64,000 bases of DNA from Daucus carota subsp. sativus (GCF_001625215.2 NC_030383.2:5034779-5098778), one strand, 5' to 3'. Counted from the first letter of the stretch, positions 1-12,493 are shown. Numbers and translations: made by a program. Notes: generated by a model from the letters alone, not told the origin.

Positions 1-1197
1 ACCAGCTTCTATGCTTAACCGAAGCATTTTCTCTTTGTCTTCGTCTACTTGTAATTCTTTCATCCTCTGTAAGCAATCTTAAAGTCAATCATATTGTAGC
101 AAATGATTGCCTAATTAGTTAAATTTAAATGACATTTGAAATTCAATACAAGTCGTTCTGCTATCAAAAATTACTATTGTATGTTCAAAATGTTTTTTGA
201 TAAATCCAACCAAGCTTTAGGCACTAGTTTTCTCAATCTATTCTAGTGGCTGACCAATATTATTGTGGTCTCGACTATGGGGGAGAGTGGATTTAAGCGT
301 CAAATTCTCAATTTTGAAGATATTAGGATTGTGGATATAAATCAAAATTTGGACACTGGTACAGGAATAGTTATTCTACCTTATAGCACACACGAATTTA
401 TACAATCTTAGATATTTTAAACACTTTTAAAGTATAAATTAAATATATTACATTTATTAGATAATATGCATAATACCATGCGGCTTTATCTCAAACAGAT
501 GGACTGCTAACTGCTAGAGAGTGAAGTGTTTGGTACCAAATGGACCCAGCTCAGATATCCTAGCCACACCTATGTCCTATGGACAATACTCGTTTGTGAC
601 AACGAAAATATAGAGTCCGGGAATATTGCATATCAACGCACTAACAAGGACTTATAAGTTGTACCTGTAAGCACCTAATAATGTTACATTGAGCTACATT
701 AAACCTAATTTGATAGAGTAAGATTGTACATATATGTTTCTACTTCAGCCAGGATATATTCAAAATTGTTCCGACTTCTGATTATTCAAGGGGAGAGTAC
801 AAAGAAGATCAATAATTTAAGTTAAGACACATAAACATTACATAAGTTCATTTACACATAATATAGACAACCTGAATTATATTAATCCAAAAACAATCCT
901 ATCATTCGCAAAGCCGAATAAACCAAAGAAGCATAACACCACAATTAGGAATCGAATAATAAAAAATACAATCAAAATTTCAGCAAAAAATAAATAAATT
1001 CATACCCTAACAAAATTATCTGTCATCTGAATAGATTCGGAGGAGGATGATGATTGAGGTTCAGACAGAGGCTCGGTGGAAGAAGATGAATAACATCTTC
1101 CTCTTCTACTAATTATCATCAATCGACTATTCTCACGAATTCGAGATGTAATAAACGGAACCGCGCGATTAATCAACGATCTGGATGAAGAAGACAT
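1..1197 (-). CDS. Mitochondrial IscA-like iron-sulfur assembly protein, 5' part (exons 1 and 2; runs off the left edge)
   Basis: Two exons are visible: 1006-1197 (ATG at 1195-1197, 64 codons) and 1-66, joined in phase 0 across an intron with GT and AG ends. The first 50 or so residues are rich in Ser and Arg with few acids (RSLINRAVPFITSRIRE), as expected of a mitochondrial presequence. The mature part starts QMTDNFVR and continues in exon 2 with RMKELQ, then KMLRLSIEAG at the window edge, which is the start of the HesB/IscA (A-type carrier) fold. These proteins help deliver or build Fe-S clusters in mitochondria through three conserved cysteines, which would lie beyond the window. Identification rests on the recalled similarity to plant mitochondrial IscA-like 2 proteins. 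The later exons and the Cys residues cannot be checked here. Confidence 0.88.
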
Positions 1198-3422
1198 GGT
1201 TGTCTTGGAAAACACAACACAACACAACAGTAGCGGCTTGTCGTGTCTTGTTTGATGTTTTACGGGGGCTTCTGTTGTTGTCGCTGAATCTGAGAAAAGA
1301 AGAGGGAGGAGGTGGGTGGAGATGTTTGAGCAAGATTCTTTTGTGTGGAGGTGTTTCAACGAGAAATGTTTGCCTTCTCTTTCTTTCTTATTTGCCTGCG
1401 TCTGCGTGCGTCTTATGTTTGACACGCGAACTAGTTAAATGCGGTTCGGGATTTGTAGTTTCCAATATATGTATTTTCCAAGTTTCATATTCTCTCGGTT
1501 TTAAAATATAGGACACTTCTAAGTGTATTAACCGCATAATTAAAATTATTATTTTTCAAATTTTTTTCTGAATAAAAATATATGATTAATATTATAATTC
1601 AGAAAAAAAAAATTAAAAATAATGATTTTAACTATCCGTTCAAAGGATTTAGAATTGTGTGTCAAAAAAGCAAGCGAGTTATATTTAAAAACGGAGGGAG
1701 TATCTTGCAAAATGTGTCTTAAAATTTATATATTGCTGGTCATGTTTATTTGAAAAATTTGTTGTTTTTGGATATCTTTATTTATTTTATAAGATTATAA
1801 TTTTATCTGATCATCTTATAATCATCTTTTTAATAATTTTTATAAATTATAATACTTTCTCTCATAAGCTGGTAAATAGTGTAGTTGCTGAAATTAGCGC
1901 ATTAAATAGCCTCAAAATGTTAATGTCACCTCTTCATATTTTTTTGGAGAAAATTATATATGAATATTCAAGTTTTCAATGAATATTCTTGTTTTCTTAA
2001 ATATATATCGTTTAATTGACAAATTTTATGAATTTATAAAATTTATTCTATTATCTAGGTATTTATAATATTGGGATAAAAATATTTAATATTAGATAAT
2101 ATTTGTCTATGAAGTTGCTAGATGGCTTGTGCACTAAATACCTGCAAAAAGTAATCTTAAATCAACAAATTTTATAAATTTTATTATTTATCAAGATCCT
2201 TATTATATTGTTTAAAATAGTTTAATTTATTAATTTTTCAGAAGTTACAGCAATATATGCCTTCGATTTTGGTAAAAATATCTTAGATATAAAAATTTCT
2301 TAGAACTATTTTATATACTTCGTTTTGGTTATGTCAAAAATATATATATATATATATACTTCGTTTTGGTTTATAATTCACGAAAAAATATTCTAGTTTC
2401 GAACAAAGTGGCCCAAAATACTGCAAAGCAGGACGATGCCTCACACACGCATGACCGCACTGCAAAGCAGGACGATGCCTCACACACGCATGACCATGCT
2501 GCGTATCCACTTTAGCATATCACACCCCTGAACGGCTGAACCCATGTAGCCTTCGAAACTGCTAATAAAACATCAATGTCATCATCATCCTCCTCTTACG
2601 GGTGGTTATTCCGTTTCAAGTTATTGACACAAATCGATTCATTGTGTATTGGCATGTGATCATTAGATCAACATGGAATATTATAGCTACACGGCTACAC
2701 CATATCTGTGTATGTTTACAAGTTCAGAAGGAAAGAATTAAAGTCTGTGATCACTTACAAAATGTTTGAACTGATGTCTGTGTATATGTGAATAATTAGT
2801 CAATTGAGAAAGGGGAAGACGATTCTTCAATACTGAGGTAAGTGGTTTCAACTTTCATACAAGCATACTGTTCCATCACTATTTTGATCACTTGTATATG
2901 TAGTCTTTTGCCTTAAGAGTACAAGCACTCCCGTTAATTTCGTGATAATGGTGTATGCAATACTAGCACTAGCAGCACCTAAGTAAACTTACAAGCAAAA
3001 AAATGTGTTATGATTTCCATATAGGCTCATGCACTTGTGGTTCTACTGTTTATGATCTGCCAGTACTGACATTCGCGCATAATTACATGGCCTTTGCGTT
3101 ATATTATTGTTATACATTTTGAGGCTAGGCTGTCTTTAGCATTGTCTTTCTATTGGATTTGAACATTCAATAGTGGTCCAGTGTGGAAGCATTATGCTAT
3201 TTGATTTGCGGAACTTGGAAGGAATCAATATATAGGTGAAACTATGTTTATGTATGAACAGAGGTGAAATATATTTGCCAGATGAGATAATTATATTTGC
3301 ATCATTTGTAAACTACTCAGACTTACTTGGCAGAAACGAAGTAATACTATCTATGACGTTAAATAATACAAATCTCAATACACTTTTCTTATTTACTTTT
3401 GTGGCAAGTAATTAAAATTGTG
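1198..3422. other. Spacer between IscA-like and PADRE genes
   Basis: This stretch is mostly AT-rich sequence with no convincing gene. It should contain the promoter of the IscA-like gene at its left end and the 3' untranslated region of the PADRE gene at its right end. A 39-bp unit is repeated in tandem at 2421-2459 and 2460-2498. A short TA run lies near 2340-2360. Confidence 0.6.
2421..2498. repeat. 39-bp tandem duplication
   Basis: Two adjacent copies of a unit beginning CTGCAAAGCAGGACGATG occur at 2421 and 2460. They differ only at the end of the unit. The unit is GC-richer than its surroundings. No coding role is seen. Confidence 0.85.
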
Positions 3423-3920
3423 TTAGAGAAACTGGTTCACTTCAGGGATACTTTGCAGCACCGGTTTCCATGATTTACAGTTTTCAGGGCCTTCCCTATC
3501 CAGCTTATCGACTGTTTTAGCCCTCTGTATCTTTTGTATCTGGTAAACCATATCGCTGACCGAATCTCCTCCTTTTCTTAACATCAATTCCAACTCATCT
3601 TTTCTAATCACCAGCTTAATCCTTAAAACTCCAGCACTTTTCTTTGACATTACTACTTTCGAATTGGAATGTTGGATATTTTTCTGTTCAAATACTAGTG
3701 AAGAAACCCGAAGTGGTTGAAGATAGTATAACTGACCTGAAAGCATATCATCATCTGGCTGAAGAGGCTTCACCACTGGCATTGTCTTGGATACTGCATG
3801 ACCTGCATATTCTGCTAACAGTTGATGTACTTTCATCGGTGCTTGGTATTCAAGTATTTCACCATCTGCCTTCATGACCTTGATGGACCTGATCTTTTGC
3901 AGATAAAAGCAATTTCCCAT
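3423..3920 (-). CDS. PADRE-domain (DUF4228) protein, complete, single exon
   Basis: An intronless 165-residue protein starts MGNCFYLQ. Gly2 and Cys4 are in the position used for N-myristoylation and palmitoylation, so membrane attachment is likely. The block IKVMKADGEILEYQAPMKV, followed by VHQLLAEYAGHAVS and the MLSGQLYYLQPL motif, is the conserved N-terminal part of the plant DUF4228/PADRE family, whose members often respond to pathogens and abiotic stress. A C-terminal segment with VVMSKKSAGVLRIKLVI and the ending VLQSIPEVNQFL also fits the family. Length is usual for the family. The biochemical role of PADRE proteins is not established, so only the family is assigned. Confidence 0.9.
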   Translation of the reverse strand: MGNCFYLQKIRSIKVMKADGEILEYQAPMKVHQLLAEYAGHAVSKTMPVVKPLQPDDDMLSGQLYYLQPLRVSSLVFEQKNIQHSNSKVVMSKKSAGVLRIKLVIRKDELELMLRKGGDSVSDMVYQIQKIQRAKTVDKLDREGPENCKSWKPVLQSIPEVNQFL

Positions 3921-5187
3921 AGTTATGTTAATATGCTTTGCTCAGTATCTGTATTTCTTAAATATATTCATGTATCACTCGTTTGCTGTAATTGGTTCTT
4001 GTGTGTGTTTATAAAGATAGAAGAAAATCAAGTGTACTTATAGAACCGCTGATAGGAGATTACCCCTGTAATATATTGATATTACAGATTAACCTGGGGC
4101 CTCTAAGCACTTAAACCTCAAACTTATTCTAATCATGATCAGATTGAAACTTGTTTTATTGAATCCTGAAATTTTAAACATGTCAGAGGGCCGACAAAAC
4201 CAATTTGATGTGCATTTATGGATATAATGATGATATTCATGAATGAATAATGATTATTATATCTAGCAAAGTTGTGTTTTTGGATTAATGCCTATCTTCT
4301 TGTTCATTTTTTCTTTACAAAATTAATGACAATATTGAATAGCAAGAAATTATTAACTTCTGTTGTTTCCCATTTCAGATTTTGGCTGCTATTTTGCTGT
4401 AAAGAGCATACTGGCATGTCTGTTACTATTTTACACAAAAATGCAAATAAAGAAATCCACATAGTATGTAAATTTTTAATGTTCTACTTTCCATCAACAA
4501 ATAAGATAGTCAGGGAAGGATCATCATTATATATTTCTTGTCGCAGTTCCTCCACTAAGATCAGACCTCAGCCTCTTATTACTAAGAAAGAGTCTAAGAG
4601 GGCAAGTTTCCCTGACCTCAGTGGTATGCTCATAATTTAGACAATCGTAAAAGCCTACCTTACATTAGGTGTGATTGTGTTTGCCAAAACATGTATTTCA
4701 TTTCAAATGACAAGATTTGAGGTGTCATTTCAAATTCTCAGCTTCATACTAGTATTTAAATGTCCTAGATTTCTAATGAAATTCAAATCCAACCTTTTTT
4801 GTCTATCCAACCATGTCATTTGATCAAATTCAGGATTTCAAATGAAATCCAAGTTCCCAAACAGGGCAATCTCAATATTAGTCCTAAATGGAATACTTTC
4901 CAGCCAATCAAGGTATCCATTAGGGGTCACAGTTACTGACTGTTCCATGCCTGTTTCACAGCAAGTGCGCTATCACCAGAAACCTTTGTCACAGTGGAGT
5001 TAGGATCCGATAGGGCCACTACAACCAACGCGAACCATAACATGCTTATTAACATAAGTCCATTGTTTTACTTTCTGATTCCTCACATGCATGCATGGAA
5101 ATTGAAATTAGCACCAAATAATTAAGAATATGAGATCATACATCTGAGTCTCTGACATCTTGTACGTGGTTCGCGAGAAATAGAGTA
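3921..5187. other. Spacer upstream of the PADRE gene
   Basis: This holds the presumed promoter of the PADRE gene and further AT-rich sequence. An open frame at 4272-4640 (+) has no recognisable domain and no codon bias that I can see, so it is not called as a gene. Nothing else is supported. Confidence 0.5.
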
Positions 5188-5501
5188 CTCCCTCCGTCCC
5201 AATGAATAATATACATTGGGATTGGATACGGAGACCAAGAAAAAGTGTAAGAAATGAGTAAAGTTAGATGGAGAGTGGGTGAAGTGGTGGGTCCCACTTA
5301 TTTTTAATACAATAGATTTGAGATAGTGGAGGAAAGTAGTGGGTGTAATAGTGTTTTTATTATTATAGAATGAAGATAGTGGAAGAAAGTAGTGGGTGTA
5401 ATAGTGTTTTATATTATAAAAAGTTGCTATTTTGGGAATGTATAGAAATGATGTGACATCCAAAAAAGGAAACTGTATACAATTGACTGGGACGGAGGGA
5501 G
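5188..5501. mobile_element. Stowaway-type MITE (314 bp)
   Basis: The ends are inverted copies of CTCCCTCCGTCCC (left, 5188) and GGGACGGAGGGAG (right, ending 5501), flanked by TA on both sides. This is the signature of plant Stowaway elements, which are moved by Tc1/mariner transposases. The interior contains blocks (TAGATTTGAGATAG; GTAGTGGGTGTAATAGTG, twice) that recur in the MITE at 16651-17202, so the two belong to one family. Confidence 0.88.
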
Positions 5502-5983
5502 TATATGCTTGACCGATTGTACCAAGCAACACGAGAAGAATATGTTTTATGACTGGGCAGCAACTAGTGGTGGTAAGTGGTAACTAAAGTTGCGATACTT
5601 TTACCCCATTAGCAGATTTACAGTAGTATGGAAAGCATCAAGTGGAAGACTTGGAAGCTAATAATTAAAACAAAGCAAAAGGTGGTGAATTTAACGAATT
5701 GGAAACAGAGAAAGTGCCTGTTCTATACAATGAGTGGTGGTGGGTAATTGTAGAAAGATTTAGTGAATAATGATGTTAACATTACGAATGCTTCAAAGTT
5801 GAAGCAGAAGGTGCGGGAAGCTCTGTAATGGAGTTGAGGAATACGAATTACCATATGTCACGCCTCATCCCTTGGGCATTCTCATTGCTCCGTTTAACAC
5901 TGTTCAAAGATACTAATTGCGTGCATAGACTATTTTCACCTTCTAAATTTTTAGTTAAAATTTAATAAATTATGTCATAAATA

Positions 5984-6241
5984 CTCCCTCCGTCCCCTTT
6001 TACATGTCTATTTTGCATTTCGAAGAGTCAAATTGATCAATTTTTGACTAAACATTACAAATTATTTACTTATTATTTTTAAAATCTGAAAGTTACATAT
6101 TGAAATACACTAAATATACTTTCTATTGATATAATTTTTATTATTTTTCTCAGTTATCTGATACATGTAAAGTTCAGTCAAAATAAAGTCAATTTGACTG
6201 GCCAAAAGTCAAAATGAACATGTAAAAGAGGACGGAGGAAG
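5984..6241. mobile_element. Stowaway-type MITE (258 bp)
   Basis: Inverted ends CTCCCTCCGTCCCCTTTTAC and GTAAAAGAGGACGGAGGAAG are flanked by TA. Inside the ends the inverted symmetry continues (ATGTCTATTTTG and the matching right-hand sequence), giving a short foldback. It is non-coding. Confidence 0.85.
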
Positions 6242-6314
6242 TAACAATTATAGATTACATTTAAATGATTTCAAATCATCTATTATCACTTTAAAATAAT
6301 ATATTTTATTTATA

Positions 6315-6975
6315 CTCTCTCGGGTTCTTTAAACATTTCTCCTAGTTTTAAGAGATTTTGTACGGATAATATATGTCCAATCCACCATAAATGTTTTCAA
6401 CCAATCAATTTACAAAAAATAATACTGAACAATCAATCAGAACTTACCATTTACATACAGATGGATTATATTAGAATATCATACATATATAGACATAGGG
6501 GTTACTTATTGCTTTTAAGTGATTTCTTGATTAAAAATGAAAAGTAATTTTGTATTTATAAGCTGTTTAAGTGTTTGGATAAATTCATTAAAATTCACGA
6601 CTTAATAGGTATAAAAATTGCTAAAATAATAATAAAATATTATAAACTATCTTTTAGAATGATCATACACATCGTTGTGAAGTTAAATTTCGAAAAAAAA
6701 ATAAGTCAAGAAAAAAGCTAGTATTTCTAACTTCCAAAACTCCAGCTTATAAGTCGCCAGAAGTGCTTATAATTTCTTTACCCAAACACTACGAAATAAG
6801 TAGAAGTTGACTTATAAGCTAGAAGCTGGGCTTAAAAGCCCAGCCAAACACCCCCATAATCTGTAAATATGTGTCTCTGCTTTATTTTTGTTTTTTATGT
6901 ACTGAAATAGAAATGAGAAAAGTTTTTGAATTTCCTTGAAAGGAAAGTAGGAAAAGTTGTAAGAGACGGAGGGAG
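6315..6975. mobile_element. Stowaway-like MITE with a probable nested insertion
   Basis: The left end CTCTCTCGGG and the right end GAGACGGAGGGAG are degenerate Stowaway termini flanked by TA. The element is unusually long for this type. Between about 6494 and 6857 there is a second block with its own inverted ends (GGGGTTACTTATTGCTTTTAAG; right side CTTAAAAGCCCAGCCAAACACCCCC), so I read it as one MITE inserted in another. The nested boundaries are approximate. Confidence 0.55.
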
Positions 6976-8217
6976 TAATAATTTTAAATAAAAATAATAC
7001 TCCAATTTTGAACATAATTTCAGTGTTAAAATCTCGACTTATCATCCAGTCAGATTTAGGACGGGCGAAATTCGATGAAAGAATTCATGTCTTCGACAGT
7101 TCGACTGTTTAAGTTAGGTTAGATTCTGCCTTCGTTGTTCACACGATCATGAATGGATAATTACCCAATATCCACTATCTTTAATTTTCGTGAGAGACTG
7201 TGTATGAATCAGTGCCTGATTTTGACTTTTCACATCTACTCCCTTGAGATTGAGAAAAATAACCCTGCTTGGAGGATCAATGACCATATTACTAGTTTCA
7301 CCCGTGCAAGGCAGCTATTGATTTATTTTTAATCAACAAACGTATATTAAACTAAAAGAACTATAAATACTCTTTCAAAGAAAAAGAACTATAAATACAA
7401 TATAAACCAGAGTGATTAATCAGCCCTTCTTGGAGATATCTGGACTTAAAAGCCTGAGTTTTAAATATTTTTTATTTTAAGTTAGGTTTAGATTCTTTAA
7501 TCACATTTTAATCATATTTTTAATAATTCATAAATTATTAATAAATTAAAATTATCTAAAAAGACCGAGTGACTCCGAGTTATCACATAACTCAATTAAG
7601 TTAAGTCATAAAGCACAGCCACACTCGATCGTAAACTTTTTTCTGTGAGCTCGCCATTTCTATGGATAAATCCGCATTGTGTCGCTTAGGCTTAGAAGCG
7701 TGATTACAGTCCACGGGCACTCATTAACAGGAAAAACGTCTTCACAACTGGCTAGTCCATTCTCATATATTCAATCACAATTTTATAAATAAAATAATTT
7801 CATTTTTATTATTCACTTTTTTCATTTTATGTCTTCATTTCATTTCCAATTATTACTTCATTTTATAAATAAAACAATTTATGTTTTATATGCATTACAA
7901 CTTCATATATTGAGTAATATAGTAGATGACTTTAATATTTAAAGATTAATCACTTCATTTATAAAATTGAAAATGAATAAATATGAAGTTTAAAGTTGTG
8001 ATGAGATTTGTTCCGGTTGTTGCTGTTTTTGTCAAACAAGTTTGTACTGATAAAAAAAACTTTCACCGTCATCAATACACAACAAAGTTACTTTTATTTA
8101 TTAAATTTACTAAATATTTTTTACAAGAGCAGAGAAACCTGACTTTAACATCACAAGCCTGAAATAGTGAAAAATATACACACGGATATTCCGAAATTCT
8201 GGTTCCGTCACCGCAGG
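6976..8217. other. AT-rich spacer
   Basis: No gene, structural RNA or clear repeat family was recognised. The right end should contain the 3' untranslated region of the gene at 8218-8640. Confidence 0.5.
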
Positions 8218-8640
8218 TTAACCAGACTCGAGATTAACCTCGAGTCTGGCAACACCCTCACTCCCCTGCGCAACTTTCGCCACCTCAACACGCCCCACCA
8301 CCTCCTCACCCTCCTCTTCCTCAACATAATTAGGATCATTCTTATCCAAAGCCACAGGTATCGACTCCACATCCTCCTCATTCTCCAACCCTAGCGGCCC
8401 TTCCCACGTATACTTACCACCGTGCCCCCCCTTCGGCTGCCGCCCTATCGGAAGCCCGTCTCTCGGGTGACGATCCATCCTGTGCACGCCTTTGTCTGTC
8501 AGCTTCTTCTCCACGTATCTGATCGTCTCCACGTTCCCCGAGTCCACCTCGATCTTTTCCATGCGCTTTCGGCCTTCTTCGTCGCGGCTCACTGCTGGGA
8601 TCACCACCTTTTCTCTCCTGTGCTCTGATGTTCTCTCCAT
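8218..8640 (-). CDS. Small acidic protein with a PDCD4/MRF-like motif, conserved plant hypothetical
   Basis: An intronless 140-residue frame runs from ATG at 8638-8640 to TAA at 8218-8220. I do not recognise a named gene. Residues around 56-100 contain DRHPRDGLPIGRQPKGGHGG, then GKYTWEGP, and later LDKNDPNYVEEEE. The order GGKxTW then a short spacer then DKNDPNY resembles the conserved segment before the first MA3 domain in plant PDCD4-like translation regulators (MRF proteins), but no MA3 domain follows. The rest is charged and probably disordered, ending with repeated Val/Glu/Ala (GRVEVAKVAQG, GVARLEV). GC content is much higher than in the flanks, which supports coding. The promoter carries heat-shock and ABRE-like sites, listed separately. 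A role as a small translation-linked or stress protein is inference only. Confidence 0.75.
   Translation of the reverse strand: MERTSEHRREKVVIPAVSRDEEGRKRMEKIEVDSGNVETIRYVEKKLTDKGVHRMDRHPRDGLPIGRQPKGGHGGKYTWEGPLGLENEEDVESIPVALDKNDPNYVEEEEGEEVVGRVEVAKVAQGSEGVARLEVNLESG
8222..8249. repeat. Perfect hairpin overlapping the last codons
   Basis: CCAGACTCGAG (8222-8232) and its exact reverse complement (8239-8249) are separated by six bases. The hairpin sits over the last nine codons, directly before the stop codon of the gene on the minus strand, and it encodes the LEVNLES ending. Confidence 0.9.
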
Positions 8641-8688
8641 TTTTATTTGTCAAGATATTTATATGATTTGTTATTGTAGAGCTCTGCT

Positions 8689-8875
8689 TATTTATATCAA
8701 GTGGTGTAGTTTCTGGACAGAACTGTGTGTAGATAGAGGAATTAAGTAGTTGCTGCCTTGCTGGAATGTTCTAGAGGGGTGTTTCAAGAACCTGCTGGAT
8801 TGTTGAGGGATTTGGCAACGTGGCACTCAGAGGTTAAGCCAGCTTTACCAGAATGGACGCGTGGCTAGATAACTT
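8689..8875 (-). promoter_or_regulatory. Candidate promoter with TATA box, two heat-shock elements and ABRE-like sites
   Basis: Reading on the minus strand, TATAAATA lies at 8689-8696, about 50 bp before the start codon at 8640. Further upstream are two HSE-type dyads, TTCTTGAA at 8783-8790 and TCTAGAACATTC at 8764-8775. Beyond them lie a G-box/ABRE-like GCCACGT at 8818-8824 and a CE3-like GCCACGCGT at 8867-8875. The combination suggests heat and ABA or seed control of the downstream gene. This is inferred from motifs alone. Confidence 0.55.
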
Positions 8876-9209
8876 AATATTCGGATTTTTTAGTTATATT
8901 TTGTTCAAAATTCATTAATAATAATATTGGTCACTTGCAGAAATTTCGTAACCAACAAAAATTTTCATGTATTAAAAAAAATAATCAATTTATTTTTAAA
9001 TATAAGTCATTTTATATTTCAATAAAATATTTTAAATATTTAATTACACATTAAAATCACTACTCAAAAATTTACATTTTTAAATTATATTAATTGTATA
9101 TTCTTAGTTAAATATTTTTTAAAGAAAATAATTACATTAACTGTGTTATCAGATATTTAAGTGTTAGTATCAAATAGTTAAGAAATTTTTTTTGAGGAAG
9201 TAACTGTTA

Positions 9210-9549
9210 AGCAAGTCCAACAATGCTGCAATTGGATGAAACGTATGCTACAACAATTTCCTAGTGCCTTCAACTACTAAGAAATCGTGCCTCATTTTTG
9301 AGGCACTTCTAAACATGTATTAAACTAATTTTTTCATTAAAATATTAACTTCCCGTCATTTTAATGTATCTCTCTTCTTACTTTTTCACTTCCTTCCAAT
9401 TCTAATTCAAATAAATTATTAGTTTAATAATAGGCACAATTATAATACATGTTGTTGAAGTTCATGTATGAAAAAAATGTTCTAAATCATTAGAACACTA
9501 TTTTTTATTATATTTATAGTGCATTTGCTAGGACAGCGTTCGACTGCTC
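9210..9549. mobile_element. Probable PIF/Harbinger-type MITE
   Basis: The left end AGCAAGTCCAACAATG and the right end CGTTCGACTGCTCT are imperfect inverted repeats. The interior (CTAGTGCC, TTTTTTATTATATTTATAG) matches the better preserved MITE at 19369-19751. Boundaries are approximate, and TTA flanks the left side only. Confidence 0.55.
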
Positions 9550-11420
9550 TAATATTTTTAGAGTTTCCGAGTGACAGCTTGTATTGGGCCTGGGAAGACG
9601 GATTCCGGCCCATTGGCGCCAAACTTTTTCCAATAGTCCAATAGAGTTAACAAGATGTCCGTTGGATAATCACCAGATGACAGTAAAGATGTTGTAAATC
9701 AATTGAATGCAAAAGATTTTAATTTCCTCAATGAAAACATCACAGTCCCGTTGAATAGTGATTTGTTAAAGATCCTCTCAAACTCAATTTAGTTCAGCAA
9801 ATTGATCTAAAGCATCTCCGATATCAGGGAAATTAAGTATAAACAATTAATATAATCGGGACATAATATTCTACAAATTCGATAAATTTTAAATAACTGA
9901 TACTTTATATAATGTCCCAATACTCTTGTGTCCTGGACTCCTGGTACATGATCACAAAGCTAATGGTGTATAATCGAGTCTCATTGTTTTGTAGTCGTTT
10001 AAGTTAAAGGTACATAGTCATTTAAGTTAAGGGTTCGGGTTAGATCTTGCCCAGAATTTCTTATTCCTTTTGAATGACAGTGCAAAGAAATTTTAGTATT
10101 TTGTTTCTAGCTGTTGTCAATATAATGGCATGTTGAAAAAACTGCATCTTCAGAAGAGTTGTCTACATAACCAAAATGGTCCCTTAAACTTTACTAGTAG
10201 ATGGTCTCTCAGATAGGCCTACCAGTTCGTTTTGGAAGCATATCGATATCCAATTGAAGCTCAGACCAGAACTTTTGGGGTTTCAATTAATGTGTAAACT
10301 GGAGAATTTCTCATGTTAGGTTGTTATCAAATGGGCAATGGATTCCCCCAGACTCGCCTCTTGTAAGCCTGTGCTTTAGGCCAAGCTGAAAAAGGTGGTA
10401 GTCTCCTTTTGGACCATATTCATTTGTGGTGGGGTAAAAGAAGACATGCACTTACTAAACGAGCCGACCATGCATTTGTAAATTGTTTATCTTGCTGATG
10501 ATTTTCTCAATCGCGATTTTAAGAATATCCTAGAATATTCCTAAAGTTAGTTCAGGTTATCATGCTCGATTGTATTCAAGTATTGTTAGGTGACCAGTTC
10601 TCCCAAAACCTCAAGTTGTTATGAGGAGGACTTACCAGGATCATATAATATTCTAACAGGTATGTGTTTCTAAGCTACTTGTTAGCGTTTTCATCTTTTA
10701 TATGTTTACTTCCGGAGCTGTCCCAGAAATTTTAATACACATATCCAGGTAATTTAGAAGTTCGGTCTCAGTCCCAGACATACAAAGATAAAATGCTATT
10801 AGTATTTTATATAATGCTTGAAAAGCAATCTGACACTTCAACATCTTTGTAGGAACTGGAATTTGTTTGAGCAAGCTAGCAGAAGGCTATGTTGTTGAGA
10901 TTGTCATGTTCTTTTCACATTACTCTAATGAATTGCGCTAGACGCAACATATATGGCTCACAAATCTTATACCCACGACACAGATTAAAATTTTCCTATT
11001 AAATTCCGACGAAAACAGATGAACCAACCATAGTGCATTCTGCAGGCACATTCTGGTTGCCTTGATTAGGACAAACAACCAGAACATCTTTAATTATACA
11101 AAGCACTACCATGCAGCAATGTGTTGTGATTGAATTACCTGGTGACACGTTTAGTGTGGGTCTCTCAATTGTGGTATTTTATTCTTGTTATGTCATCAAT
11201 ATCTTATGTACTGACTGCAGGGATAGAAATTTCATTGAAGGGTGAATGCTTAAATATGTTGAAGTCGATAACAAGCCGGGTAACTCTGCAATATCTGTGA
11301 TTTCAGTAATCATTGTTTTACGGCTTTACCTTGTGTTTCATTAATTCTATTCTTGCTCTATAACAAGAATTTAAGTTTTTGCTAATTTTGCCTATAAATC
11401 ATCTGCATTTATGTATGATT

Positions 11421-11620
11421 AATTTCACTGTAACATATTCTACCTTGTCCCATACTTATGCTTTAGCCTCTCATTCGAAGACAAGTGTCTCCAGTAAGTG
11501 ATACCAGTCTCATATATGAAGCTTAATTTTACTGTAATATACTGTGCCCTGTCCCTCACTTCTGCTTTTAGCCTTTTACCTGAAGACAAGTGTCTCAGGT
11601 AAGCGATACCAGCCTGTAGG
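11421..11620. repeat. Diverged tandem duplication, period about 104 bp
   Basis: The first copy begins AATTTCACTGTAACATATTC at 11421 and the second begins AATTTTACTGTAATATACTG at 11525. They share GAAGACAAGTGTCTC and GATACCAG near their ends. Confidence 0.75.
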
Positions 11621-12493
11621 TTGGAAGACCCTGTGCTCGAAAGATCGCAGCAGGGGGAGGTTGCTACTGCACCTGGGAATATGCTACAAGTCTACAAGAC
11701 AATAACTAGAACATGTAAACCACTTATGAGGATTAGGAGGAATATATGTAAAAAAGAAGATATGCCTAACATTACAAAATTTGCCCCACAACTTTTTTCT
11801 TCCTTGGAAGTAATGCTCACCACAGATCTTGTGGCTTCTACAGAAACTCTGCATTAGCTTTCACTATCTTCTACTGCTCATCACAAACTACTATCTGTTT
11901 ATTTTCTGTTCTTCAGTGGAGTTGTCCCTCATCATTGTTAAATGTAGGTCTAGGGTAATGCACACGATTAAAATATTAGGGTTCGAGGAGTGTGGTCATG
12001 CTCAAACCTTGTTCAGATTTGATAACATTTATATGACAGAATAAAATTTCATTAAATTATAATTTCAGGTCATGTTCGAGTTGATACAGTCGTACAGGAT
12101 TTAAAGTTCTGTTTCTAAAAATTATGTCGATAGTCGAGATGACATGTTACTACTGATGTTACCTGATATAACTTTGGATAAGGCAACTTGAAGCTAAAAA
12201 CAAAGGAGAGACTGGCACAATGCAATCACCATGGATAGCATCAAAATTCCCATTATTGAATTAAATTCATCTGCTATTTTTTCAAATAAATATATAAAAT
12301 AGATTTCACCTAAGTTGCTTGTGTCCACTAGTTATCAACATCAGAAAGGACATTAATTAAGTTGTTTCTTGTGATGCTCAATGGCTACACATATATATAG
12401 AGATGGTCCATCCACCAAAATAAGTAGAGCTACCTGGAATCGACTTGCAAAGACGAGAGATTGACTTCATAGTAGGCACTCTGAGGTTCTCAC

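Noticed and set aside
4272-4640. 122-residue open frame (+) upstream of the PADRE gene
   Set aside because: No domain, AT-rich codons and no flanking splice or promoter signals. A decayed exon cannot be excluded but is not supported.
11621-12044. Open frames near the tandem duplication upstream of carbonic anhydrase
   Set aside because: No domain, not linked to the carbonic anhydrase exons, and composition like the spacer.
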